From Microbispora hainanensis (GTDB lineage Bacteria > Actinomycetota > Actinomycetes > Streptosporangiales > Streptosporangiaceae), in contig NZ_CP108086.1 of the NCBI RefSeq assembly GCF_036186745.1, positions 1,116,001 through 1,180,000 on the forward strand: DNA of 64,000 bases, read 5' to 3'. Of this stretch, positions 55,732-63,470 are shown in pieces. Within the stretch, counting starts at the first letter, position 1. Every line of letters begins with the position of its first letter. The translations under genes were made by a program, and so were the position numbers. The notes beneath the pieces were generated by a model, which was not told the origin of the DNA, searched no databases, and was given only the letters and a program-made list of their open reading frames with translations.

Positions 55732-56000
55732 GCCCGAAGCGCGGCGACGCCGTGGCCCCGCCCGCCGTCGGCGACGAGTGGCATCTTCGGTTCGCCACCA
55801 GCGAGGCCGCCAAGGGCTGGAGCGACCTCTGCGCCGAGGCTGCCGGGAACACCGGCGCTGTTTCGAGGCGTTACGCGCGGACCCGTTGTCACAGAAGGAC
55901 CCGGACCGGCAACACCGGCTTCGTGGCCGCCTGGCCGTCTGAGAGGCTCGCCGTCCATCGGGTGGTCGCGGCGGCGTCCTACCGTGGACGGAAGAGATGA
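55728..56000 (+). pseudogene. Decayed RelE/ParE-like toxin, frameshifted
   Basis: An ATG at 55728 starts MSPKRGDAVAPPAVGDEWHL and FATSEAAKGWSDLCAEAAGN, a recognisable RelE-like toxin start in actinomycetes. The frame then changes character. Reading one base differently from about 55859 gives CFEALRADPLSQKDPDRQHR and LRGRLAV, the expected continuation, until a TGA at 55940. The remaining part (up to about 56000) does not restore the usual C-terminal WY..D..KR..WI block. At least one and probably two frameshifts have inactivated it. The upstream presumed antitoxin is intact. Confidence 0.65.
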
Positions 56001-56123
56001 CCGGCGACCGGCCCGCCGGTCCCGCGTTCGGCCGCGGCAGGCGTGACAGCGATGCGCCGACGATGGCCGTGGCCCGCTCATCCGCTACATTTCGCTCTGC
56101 TGTCGCGCAAGAACGGACTCTCC

Positions 56124-56498
56124 ATGAACGTCGCCCTGTGGGTCATAGCCGGCCTGCTCACTCTCGCCTTCCTCGTCGCCGGCGTGATGAAGCTCGCCCA
56201 GCCGAAGGAGAGGCTGGCCGCCTCCGGCATGGCCTGGACCGAAAACTTCCCCGCCGGCGCGATCAAGGGCATCGGGGCCATCGAGGTGCTGATCGCCTTC
56301 GGTCTTGTACTGCCCGCCGTCACGGGCATCGCCCCGGTGCTGACGCCGCTCGCCGCGCTCGGCATCGCCCTGCTCATGGCCGGAGCGGTCGTCGTCCACG
56401 CCCGCCGCGCGGAAACCCAGGTGATCGTCGTCAACCTGGTGCTCCTGGTGCTGGCCGCCGTGGTCGTCTGGGGCCGCTTCGGCCCGTACGCCTTCTAG
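56124..56498 (+). CDS. DoxX-family membrane protein
   Basis: 124 residues from the ATG at 56124 (MNVALWVIAGLLTLAFLVAG). Four membrane helices and the short loop GVMKLAQPKERLAASGMAWT identify the DoxX/MauE-like group. Some relatives take part in thiol or redox homeostasis; the role here is unknown. Its stop codon TAG overlaps the stop of the convergent glycosyltransferase gene in the palindrome CTAG (56495-56498). Confidence 0.85.
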   Translation: MNVALWVIAGLLTLAFLVAGVMKLAQPKERLAASGMAWTENFPAGAIKGIGAIEVLIAFGLVLPAVTGIAPVLTPLAALGIALLMAGAVVVHARRAETQVIVVNLVLLVLAAVVVWGRFGPYAF

Positions 56499-57412
56499 CC
56501 CTTCCTACGTACGCGCCGCAGGACCCGCGCCCGGAAGACCCTGCGCAGCAGGGCGCCGGACAGGATGCGGCAGGCGAAGGGGAGGTCGTCGACCAGATAG
56601 CGGCGGGCGAGCCGCTTGGGCTCGCTGATCAGGCGATACAGCCATTCGAGCCCGTGGTCGCCCATCCAGCCCGGAGCCCGGCGCACCGACCCGGCGGCGA
56701 ACGCGATGGCCGCGCCGCACCCCACGAACCAGGCACCCGGCAGGTCGGCCCGCAGCTCCGCGATGAGCCGGTCCTGCCGGGGAAAGCCGAGCCCCACGAA
56801 GACCAGCGACGGCCGCGCGGCCACGAGTCTCTCCCGCACCTCTGCCAGCGCCGCCGGGTCGGTCTCGAACCCGTACGGCGGAGCGTGGACGCCCGCCACG
56901 ACCAGCCCCTGATGCCGCTCGCACAGCGTGTCACGCGCCGCCACGGCGACGCCGGGCGGTCCCCCGATCAGGTAGACGGGCAGCCCGCGGGCCGCGGCGG
57001 CCCCGGTCAGCGACCAGATCAGGTCGGCTCCGGTCACCCGCTCCGGCAGTGGGCGTCCGAGCAGGCGTGACGCCCAGACCAGCGGCATGCCGTCGGCCAC
57101 GGCGAGCTCGGCCGCGTCGATCAGCGCACGCAGCGAGGGATCACGGGCGGCGGCACGGCAGATGTCCACGTTCGGCGTGACGATGTGGCCGCCCGCGCCG
57201 CGCTCTGCCGCGGCCATCACCCGGGCGACGACCTGGGCCTCGGTGAGCGGGTCGAGCAGCACGCCGCCCACGCGGACCCTGCCTGCCCGCGCGGCGGCCG
57301 TCCCCGCTCTGGCCGTTCCTGCACCGGCAAGCGGGGCGCGGACCGCCTCCAGGCATCGCCGCGGGGGCGTCGGGCTCACCGCCGCCGGACGTGCGTGTGC
57401 GGGCTCGGCCAT
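56495..57412 (-). CDS. WecG/TagA/CpsF-family glycosyltransferase (GT26)
   Basis: 305 residues from the ATG at 57412. The GT26 core is clear: GGHIVTPNVDICRAAARD, AVADGMPLVWASRLLG, PVYLIGGPPGVAVAARDTL and VFVGLGFPRQDRLIAEL. An N-terminal stretch of about 45 residues is Ala/Pro-rich. Family members add N-acetylmannosamine or a related sugar to a lipid-linked GlcNAc. It is the last gene of a three-gene minus-strand operon with a GT2 enzyme and a sulfotransferase; it overlaps the GT2 stop by one base (TGATG). Confidence 0.9.
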   Translation of the reverse strand: MAEPAHARPAAVSPTPPRRCLEAVRAPLAGAGTARAGTAAARAGRVRVGGVLLDPLTEAQVVARVMAAAERGAGGHIVTPNVDICRAAARDPSLRALIDAAELAVADGMPLVWASRLLGRPLPERVTGADLIWSLTGAAAARGLPVYLIGGPPGVAVAARDTLCERHQGLVVAGVHAPPYGFETDPAALAEVRERLVAARPSLVFVGLGFPRQDRLIAELRADLPGAWFVGCGAAIAFAAGSVRRAPGWMGDHGLEWLYRLISEPKRLARRYLVDDLPFACRILSGALLRRVFRARVLRRVRRKG

Positions 57413-58419
57413 CAGATGCCGTGGCCGCGACGGTGGAGGGCGTGGAGCACGGTGCGCGGGCTGACCAGCCCCCCGGCGACCGCAAGCGCCACCGCCGCCC
57501 TCGGCTCGGCAGGACGGGCGGAGAGGGCGCGCAGCGACCAGCGGGCGGCCTCGCGCCGCCGGCCGAGGGCCGCGTGGCAGAAGGCGAGCTGCCCGTAGAC
57601 GCGGGCCGCACCCCGGGGCTCCGCCGTAAGCCCGGGATGCCGGGCGAGCATCCACTCCAGCCCCGCGATCCGGTCGTCCCAGCGGCCCACGTAGTGCGAG
57701 GACCCCCAGCGCACCCGCACGAGGGGCCGGTCGACGTGGACGATCGGATGCCGCCAGGCGGCCCGCAGCGCGAGATCCCAGTCCTCGTTCTGACCGGCCG
57801 GCGCGCTCTCGTCCACCCACGCCCAGCCCCGGCGGAACAGGAACGTCGAGGAGTGCACCATCATCATGCGCGAGCGGGTGAGGTGCCGGTGAGTGACCCG
57901 GCCGGTGCCGGCCAGCCGCGGCACCCGGCGGTCGCCATACTCGACCTCGACGGCGCAGCTCGCGAAGCCGGCGTCGGGCTCCTCCGTCAGCGCGGCGACC
58001 TGGGCGGCCAGCTTGCCGGGCAGCCAGAGGTCGTCGTCGTCGCAGAAGGCGACGAGATCCGTGCCGAGCTCCGCGATCCCGGTGTTGCGCGCTCCCGGCA
58101 GGCCGGCGGCGCGCCGGTTGCCCAGCACCCGGACGGTCCTGGCCACACCGCCCGCATCCGCAGCGCCCGTAGAGCCGCCCGTAGAGCCGCCCGCAGCACC
58201 GGCCCCGGAACCGGCGACGGCATCGGCACCGGCACCGGGACCGGGACCGGAGACGCCGGACACCTGCCGGGCGACCAGTGAGGCGGGGACGCCGTCGGCC
58301 ACGATCACCACCTCGACCCGGCCGTCGTACTCCTGGGCGAGCACGCCGGTCAGCGCGGCCCGCAGCGGGCCGGGCCGGTCTCCCCTTGTCGGGATGACGA
58401 CGCCGACGGACGGCCTCAT
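57412..58419 (-). CDS. GT2 glycosyltransferase with a low-complexity insert
   Basis: 335 residues from the ATG at 58419. The GT-A fold opens with VGVVIPTRGDRPGPLRAAL, the DXD-type motif is CDDDDLWLPGKL, and QNEDWDLALRAAW follows as the catalytic block. A Gly/Ala/Ser-rich insert (residues about 55-90, e.g. GAAGGSTGGSTGAADAGG) breaks the early part of the domain and is encoded by short repeated GGCACCG-type words. It should transfer a sugar from a nucleotide donor. It overlaps the sulfotransferase stop by four bases. Confidence 0.87.
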   Translation of the reverse strand: MRPSVGVVIPTRGDRPGPLRAALTGVLAQEYDGRVEVVIVADGVPASLVARQVSGVSGPGPGAGADAVAGSGAGAAGGSTGGSTGAADAGGVARTVRVLGNRRAAGLPGARNTGIAELGTDLVAFCDDDDLWLPGKLAAQVAALTEEPDAGFASCAVEVEYGDRRVPRLAGTGRVTHRHLTRSRMMMVHSSTFLFRRGWAWVDESAPAGQNEDWDLALRAAWRHPIVHVDRPLVRVRWGSSHYVGRWDDRIAGLEWMLARHPGLTAEPRGAARVYGQLAFCHAALGRRREAARWSLRALSARPAEPRAAVALAVAGGLVSPRTVLHALHRRGHGI

Positions 58420-59339
58420 CGCCGGGCTCCCGGGCGATAGGCGAGGCGATAGCCGTAAAAGCACAGGAGGGGAAGAGTGATCGCGGTGACCAGCCACCGC
58501 TGGGACCACGGGAGGGGCGCCGGACGGTGACGGATCTCGATCGGTCCCACCGAGAAACGCATCGGGTTGCCCGAGACGGTGTGCGCGACGCCGAGCAGCG
58601 CTTCGCGGTCGTCCAGGAAGGTGAAACCGCCGGTCGGAAGGCCGATCTGCGCGACCAAGCGTCCCAGGGTCGCGCGCGGGTCGCGCACCAGGTCTTCGTG
58701 ACGCACCCGGACGACCTCGACGCCCTTGCGGCGCAGCACCTCGAAGGCCAGGTTCTGGGCCAGCCAGTGGACGGCGGTGCGCACGGGCGTCCACCGGGTC
58801 ATCGGCCGGCCGTCCTCGGGCCTGCGCACCCTGCGCCGCCACGACGCGGCCACCGCCCGCGGATCGCGCACCACCTGCACGACGCGCAGCTCCATGATGG
58901 CCGCCAGACAGTACGCCAGGGAGGCGTGCTTGCTGGAGTCGATCACGACCCGGGCGTCGGCCACCTCCGCCGCCGCCGCGTAGATGCGGGCGTACGACCG
59001 GACATATTCGGCCAGCTCGGCCTCACGGGTCACGAGCCCGAGGGCGAGGACGGGCACGCGGCGGGTCCGGTCGACGCGGCCTCGCAGGGCGGGCAGCCAG
59101 CCCGCCTGGCTCTGCCGCCACTGCCCGAACGCGCGGGCACCCACCTTGGTCCAGAACGGGCACTGGGAGAACCGCTGCCCGCAGCCGCACGGCTCGTCCG
59201 CGCGTACGCCACGGTCCCACAGGTGGACGACCTCGCCGAGCGGTGCCACGCCGGGCACCTCGCCGAGGAGGCGTTCGAGCAGGGTGCTACCGCTGCGTCC
59301 CAGGCCGCCCACGAAGATCACCGGCTGACTGTCGGCCAC
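58416..59339 (-). CDS. Sulfotransferase 3
   Basis: 307 residues from the GTG at 59339 with GGAGGG upstream. The PAPS loop is FVGGLGRSGSTLLERLLGE and the 3'-phosphate site VVQVVRDPRAVAASWRRR. A Cys-rich stretch (DEPCGCGQRFSQCPFW) near residue 60-75 is unusual and suggests a zinc site or disulfides. The C-terminus ends in a hydrophobic helix and a short basic tail, so it may be membrane-associated. It heads the second, minus-strand glycan operon. Confidence 0.88.
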   Translation of the reverse strand: MADSQPVIFVGGLGRSGSTLLERLLGEVPGVAPLGEVVHLWDRGVRADEPCGCGQRFSQCPFWTKVGARAFGQWRQSQAGWLPALRGRVDRTRRVPVLALGLVTREAELAEYVRSYARIYAAAAEVADARVVIDSSKHASLAYCLAAIMELRVVQVVRDPRAVAASWRRRVRRPEDGRPMTRWTPVRTAVHWLAQNLAFEVLRRKGVEVVRVRHEDLVRDPRATLGRLVAQIGLPTGGFTFLDDREALLGVAHTVSGNPMRFSVGPIEIRHRPAPLPWSQRWLVTAITLPLLCFYGYRLAYRPGARR

Positions 59340-59503
59340 GTGCCCTCCACGGATGGATGCGAAACGTGACGACACTAGCGCGCACGGTAATCGGGCGAAT
59401 CCCGATCGCCCAAAGAATCTACGAGCCCCCTGCGCCGCCATAACCGGAGGTTGAGCCGCCGATCACCGGCCGTCCGGACGCATACTCCCGCCGGAATGCC
59501 TGC

Positions 59504-60193
59504 TCAGGAGGAGCGCAGCTCGACGCAGCACTCCCCCGGCCGCGGCACGAGGACGGCCTCCACCTTGGCGGCTGCCAATCCGTCGAGCATGCCGTCAAGG
59601 AAGGCGTGGTTGACCGCGCAGACCAGGTCGGGGGCCCGGGCGGCCAGCGGATGGAACGGGCAGTTGCGCAGCCGCACACAGGTCGGCGACTCGCGGCCGG
59701 GCTCGAAGCCGTGCCGCGCGAGCAGCCCTTCGAGCAGGGTGAGCGCGCGCTCGGCGCCGAGCCGTCCGGGCCTGGTGCGGGCGCGCTCCGCGGCGCCGAT
59801 CTCCTCGCCGCGCCGGGAGGCCACCCGCACCGCCGCCTGGCGGGCGCTCTCCCCTTCGCTCTCCGTGAGCACGGCGTCCATGAGGATGTCGGCCAGCACC
59901 TCGTGGCGGCGTTCGGGGATCGTGACGCGGATGTCGATATCGGTCGGTTCGTAGACCTTCGGCGTGCGGCCGACCTTGCGGATGCCGCCGACCGCCTCGT
60001 AACGGGCACGCAGCAGCCCGGCGTCGACCAGTTTGTCCAGATGGAAGGCGGCCAGCTTGCGGGAGATCCCGACCGAGGCGGCCGCCTCGTCCCGGGTCAC
60101 CGGACGGCGCGCCCTGCGGATGTAGGCGTACATGCCCTGCCGCAGCTCGTCGTCCAGCGCGGCCACCGCACCGATCGCGGGATCCGTCGTCAC
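59504..60193 (-). CDS. SufR-like winged-helix regulator with a Cys cluster
   Basis: 229 residues. The N-terminal winged helix is RPVTRDEAAASVGISRKLAA with FHLDKLVDAGLLRARYE, followed by RTPKVYEPTD. The C-terminal half carries a cysteine array, CVRLRNCPFHPLAARAPDLVC and later GECCVEL, like the iron-sulfur ligands of SufR. I infer a repressor that senses iron-sulfur or redox state. It is divergent from the DUF2231-folE-reductase operon, with an intergenic region of about 130 bases carrying symmetrical sequences. Confidence 0.8.
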   Translation of the reverse strand: MTTDPAIGAVAALDDELRQGMYAYIRRARRPVTRDEAAASVGISRKLAAFHLDKLVDAGLLRARYEAVGGIRKVGRTPKVYEPTDIDIRVTIPERRHEVLADILMDAVLTESEGESARQAAVRVASRRGEEIGAAERARTRPGRLGAERALTLLEGLLARHGFEPGRESPTCVRLRNCPFHPLAARAPDLVCAVNHAFLDGMLDGLAAAKVEAVLVPRPGECCVELRSS

Positions 60194-60256
60194 CCCGCCA
60201 CCTTATCGCCCGCTTCGACGGTCGAAAACCATCACCCCCTCGATGTACGCGAACGT

Positions 60257-60302
60257 CTTGACCGCCAGACTGAATAAGACCAACATTCATTGGCGTAATA
60301 AG
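60257..60302. promoter_or_regulatory. Candidate divergent operator of the SufR-like gene
   Basis: TTGACC at 60259-60264 could be a -35 element for the plus-strand operon. Downstream, AATAAG is repeated on both sides of CCAA-CATTCA-TTGG (an inverted repeat with 6-base spacer). The symmetry, its AT-rich character and the position between the divergent starts make it a likely regulator site; the match to a known box is not clear. Confidence 0.4.
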
Positions 60303-60320
60303 TCGAACGCGGAGGCCCGG

Positions 60321-60845
60321 ATGACCGGTGAACTGCACGAGGCGAAACGACCGGTGAGCGCGCTGCTCGCCGGGCCGTACGGCCATCCGTTCCACCCCAT
60401 GCTGGTCGCGGTGCCCATCGGGGCCTGGGTGGCGAGCATGGTCTTCGACCTGGCGTCCCGGTTCGCCCCCGACCCGGGTTTCCTCGCCGAGGGCTCGACG
60501 TGGCTGATCGCCATCGGCGTGCTCGGCGCGGTGGCCGCGGCGATGGCCGGGTTCCTCGACCTGTTCGCCATCCCGGCGGGCACCCCGGCGTTCCGCACCG
60601 GTCTGCTCCACATGGGGCTGAACCTCGTGATCACCGCCGCGTACGCCGCCGGCTTCCTGTGGCGGCAGGCCCTCTCACCCGCGGACACGGCGGCGGGCGG
60701 GCCGGTCGCGGCCGGCCCGCTGCTGCTCTCGGCGGGCAGCCTGGCGCTGCTCGTGGTCTCCGGCTATCTCGGCGGCAAGCTCGCCTACCGCTATGGCGTA
60801 CGGGTCGCCGACGAGGCCACCCAGGCCGGCGGGTTCCGGCGCTGA
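60321..60845 (+). CDS. DUF2231-domain membrane protein
   Basis: 174 residues from the ATG at 60321 with GGAGG ten bases upstream. Four membrane helices, with the family start GPYGHPFHPMLVAVPIGAWV containing conserved histidines, and the later GYLGGKLAYRYGVRV. DUF2231 proteins are found with redox and heme-related genes and the histidines may bind a cofactor, but function is not established. It begins a four-gene operon with a small membrane protein, folE and a flavoprotein reductase. Confidence 0.85.
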   Translation: MTGELHEAKRPVSALLAGPYGHPFHPMLVAVPIGAWVASMVFDLASRFAPDPGFLAEGSTWLIAIGVLGAVAAAMAGFLDLFAIPAGTPAFRTGLLHMGLNLVITAAYAAGFLWRQALSPADTAAGGPVAAGPLLLSAGSLALLVVSGYLGGKLAYRYGVRVADEATQAGGFRR

Positions 60846-60880
60846 CCCCCCTTCCCACCCGCACAGAAGGAGAACTCATC

Positions 60881-61300
60881 ATGGCCATCGCGGCACTGAT
60901 CACGTGGCTGCTCACCGCCGTGGGCGGCTTCGTGATGCTGGGCGTCTGGATCGCCAGAGGCGGCCGGCGCACCAGCCGCTTCTCACCAGGTCTGATCTTC
61001 GGCCACTTCGCGCTGGCCGCCGCGGGGCTGGTCGTGTGGATCGTGTTCCTGGTCGCCGACGCCGCCGCACTGGCGTGGGTCGCCCTGGTCCTGCTGGTCC
61101 CGGTCGCCCTGCTGGGATTCGCGATGTTCGCCCGGTGGATCCCCGCCTACCGCGCCCGTACGGCGGTGGCCGCCGGGCCCGGCACGGCACAACCGGCAGA
61201 GCGGCACTTCCCGGTCGCGGTCGTGGCCGTGCACGGCCTGCTGGCCGTGGTCACCGTGGTGCTGGTGCTGCTGGCCGCGCTCGGCACGAGCGGTGCCTGA
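60881..61300 (+). CDS. Four-helix membrane protein of unknown function
   Basis: 139 residues from the ATG at 60881 with AAGGAGAA upstream. Four hydrophobic segments separated by short loops are visible, including LIFGHFALAAAGLVVWIVFL and HFPVAVVAVHGLLAVVTVVL. Two histidines lie within helices 2 and 4 (GHFALA and AVHGLL), which could hold a heme, as in small membrane cytochromes; this is only a suggestion. I do not recognise a family. It lies between DUF2231 and folE in the same operon. Confidence 0.7.
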   Translation: MAIAALITWLLTAVGGFVMLGVWIARGGRRTSRFSPGLIFGHFALAAAGLVVWIVFLVADAAALAWVALVLLVPVALLGFAMFARWIPAYRARTAVAAGPGTAQPAERHFPVAVVAVHGLLAVVTVVLVLLAALGTSGA

Positions 61301-61301
61301 G

Positions 61302-61901
61302 ATGCGTTCCGGCACCGCCCTTCGGGTGATCGACAAGCAGCGCGCCGGCGTGGATCTTGCCGCGGCCGAGCGGGCGGCCCGCGCGTTCCTGGAGGCGCTG
61401 GGCGTCTCCGCCGACTCCGAGAGCCTGCGGGAGACCCCGGCACGCATGGCCCGGGCGTATGCCGAGCTGTTCACGCCGCGCCCGTTCGACCTGACCACCT
61501 TCCCCAACGAGGAAGGCTACGACGAGCTCGTGCTGGCCCGGTCGATCCCGGTCCGCTCGGTCTGCGAGCATCACCTGCTGCCCTTCGCCGGGGTCGCCCA
61601 TGTCGGCTATCTGCCCGGCGACCGCATCCTCGGGCTGTCCAAACTGGCCCGCGTCGTGGAGCACTTCGCCCGCCGTCCACAGGTGCAGGAGCGGCTCACC
61701 AAGCAGGTGGCCGACTGGCTCGCAGAGCGGTTGCGGCCTCGCGGGGTCGGCGTCGTGATCGAGGCCGAGCACACCTGCATGACCCTGCGCGGAGTGCGGG
61801 CCGTCGGCTCGACCACCGTCACCTCGACGCTGCTGGGCATACTCCGGGAGGACGCCCGATCCCGGCAGGAGTTCTTCGCCCTCACCGGCACCCGCCCCTG
61901 A
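61302..61901 (+). CDS. folE: GTP cyclohydrolase I
   Basis: 199 residues from the ATG at 61302; a GTG three codons upstream overlaps the previous gene. The zinc and active-site residues are in RSIPVRSVCEHHLLPFAGVA and AEHTCMTLRGVRAVGSTTVT, and VGYLPGDRILGLSKLARVVE lies between. It converts GTP to dihydroneopterin triphosphate, the start of folate or pterin synthesis. The genome probably has a second folE elsewhere, so this copy, under a SufR-like regulator, may serve a specialised pterin need. Confidence 0.92.
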   Translation: MRSGTALRVIDKQRAGVDLAAAERAARAFLEALGVSADSESLRETPARMARAYAELFTPRPFDLTTFPNEEGYDELVLARSIPVRSVCEHHLLPFAGVAHVGYLPGDRILGLSKLARVVEHFARRPQVQERLTKQVADWLAERLRPRGVGVVIEAEHTCMTLRGVRAVGSTTVTSTLLGILREDARSRQEFFALTGTRP

Positions 61902-61918
61902 ACAAGGAGATCATCGCC

Positions 61919-63136
61919 GTGACACCGCAGAGATTCGTGATCGTCGGAGCCGGTCTGGCCGGTGCCAAGGCCGCCGAGGCCCTGCGCGAGCAGGGATTCG
62001 ACGGGCGGATCACGCTGATCGGCGCCGAGCCGCACCGTCCCTACGAGCGGCCCCCGCTGTCCAAGGGCTATCTGATGGGCACGACCGAGCGGGCCGGCGT
62101 CTTCGTCCACCCGGAAGGCTGGTACGCCGACCACGACGTCGAGCTGCGGCTCGGCGTGGCGGCGACCGGCCTCGACCGTGGCGCCCACCGCGTCGAGCTG
62201 ACCGACGGCGGCGCGGTCGAATACGACAAACTGCTGCTCGCCACCGGGGCCCGCCCGCGCACGCCGCCGATCCCCGGCGCGCACGCACCCCACGTGCACT
62301 ACCTGCGCACGATCGAAGACTGCGAGTCGCTCAAGGAGGTCATCGGGAGCGTTTCGCGGCTGGCGGTCATCGGGGCGGGCTGGATCGGGCTGGAGGTCAC
62401 CGCGGCGGCCCGGCGGGCCGGCGTCGAGGTCACGGTGCTGGAAGTGGCCGAGCTGCCCCTGCTGCGCGTGCTCGGGCCCGAGGTCGCCCGGGTCTTCGCC
62501 GGTCTGCACCGTGACCACGGTGTCGATCTGCGGCTCGGCGTCGTCGTCAGCGAGATCACACGCTCGGGCGTACGGCTGGGCGACGGCGAGGAGATCCCCG
62601 CCGACGCCGTCCTCGTCGGTGTCGGCGCCGAGCCCGAGGTGCGGCTCGCCGTACAGGCCGGGCTGCCTGTGGACGACGGCGTCGTGGTGGACGCGGCCCT
62701 GCGTACGGCCGACCCGGACATCGTCGCCGCCGGGGACGTCGCCAATGCCCATCACCCCTTGCTCGGCAGGCGCGTACGGGTCGAACACTGGGCCAACGCG
62801 CTCAAGCAACCCAGGGTGGCCGCCGCCACCATGCTGGGCCGGGAGGCGGCCTACGAGGAGCTGCCCTACTTCTACACCGACCAGTTCGACCTCGGCATGG
62901 AGTATGTCGGCCATGTCGAGCCCGGCGGCTACGACCAGGTCGTCTTCCGGGGTGACGTCGCGGGGCGGGAGTTCATCGCGTTCTGGCTCAGCGGCGATCG
63001 CGTCCTGGCCGGCATGAACGTCAACATCTGGGACGTCGTCGAGCCGATCAAGGCGTTGATCCGCACCGGAACACCCGTCACCGCCCAGGCGCTGGCCGAC
63101 CCCGGCCTGCCCCTGGACAAGCTCGTCGCGTCATAG
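61919..63136 (+). CDS. Ferredoxin-reductase-like FAD/NAD(P) oxidoreductase
   Basis: 405 residues from the GTG at 61919 with AAGGAG upstream. FAD motif FVIVGAGLAGAKAAEALREQ, NAD(P) motif RLAVIGAGWIGLEVTAAARR, and the late FAD contact IVAAGDVANAHHPLLGRRVR are present. The last 100 residues (VEHWANALKQPRVAAATML and YVGHVEPGGYDQ) are the C-terminal reductase domain of rubredoxin/ferredoxin reductases. It could feed electrons to a ferredoxin partner or a P450, such as the one at 22149, but no ferredoxin gene is adjacent. Confidence 0.92.
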   Translation: MTPQRFVIVGAGLAGAKAAEALREQGFDGRITLIGAEPHRPYERPPLSKGYLMGTTERAGVFVHPEGWYADHDVELRLGVAATGLDRGAHRVELTDGGAVEYDKLLLATGARPRTPPIPGAHAPHVHYLRTIEDCESLKEVIGSVSRLAVIGAGWIGLEVTAAARRAGVEVTVLEVAELPLLRVLGPEVARVFAGLHRDHGVDLRLGVVVSEITRSGVRLGDGEEIPADAVLVGVGAEPEVRLAVQAGLPVDDGVVVDAALRTADPDIVAAGDVANAHHPLLGRRVRVEHWANALKQPRVAAATMLGREAAYEELPYFYTDQFDLGMEYVGHVEPGGYDQVVFRGDVAGREFIAFWLSGDRVLAGMNVNIWDVVEPIKALIRTGTPVTAQALADPGLPLDKLVAS

Positions 63137-63470
63137 TCCCGCCGGGCCGGCCCGTACGTAAAAGGCCCGAGGGCGGGCACGGGCACCTCGATGAACCCGG
63201 AAGCGCCGCCGTGTGCCTCGCCCTCGCATGGCCGGTGCGCCTCACCCTCGCCGGAGCGTTCACCTCGCCCCTCGCGCGGCCCGAGGGCGGGCACGGGCCA
63301 GCGCCACCCGGACGAACCGGAGCACTGCCGTGTGCTCGCCCTCGCAGACCACGTCCTCGCCCTCAAAAGCCGTGCGCCTCGCTCTCGCGGACCGTGCACC
63401 TCGGCGCATAAGCCGCGTGCCTCGCCCTCGGAAGCCGTCCGAGCCGGACCTCTCCTGGGAAGCGGCGGCG
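63137..63470. repeat. Gap with a degenerate 114-bp duplication and CTCGCCCTCG words
   Basis: The 21-base stretch GGCCCGAGGGCGGGCACGGG+C recurs at 63164 and 63278, 114 bases apart, and the sequence after each copy is similar but degenerate. The last 150 bases repeat the word CTCGCCCTCG in several variants. No reading frame is supported. Confidence 0.7.

Noticed and set aside
55602-56081. A 159-residue minus-strand protein opposite the toxin region
   Set aside because: It has no domain and low-complexity sequence, and crosses the broken toxin frame in antisense.
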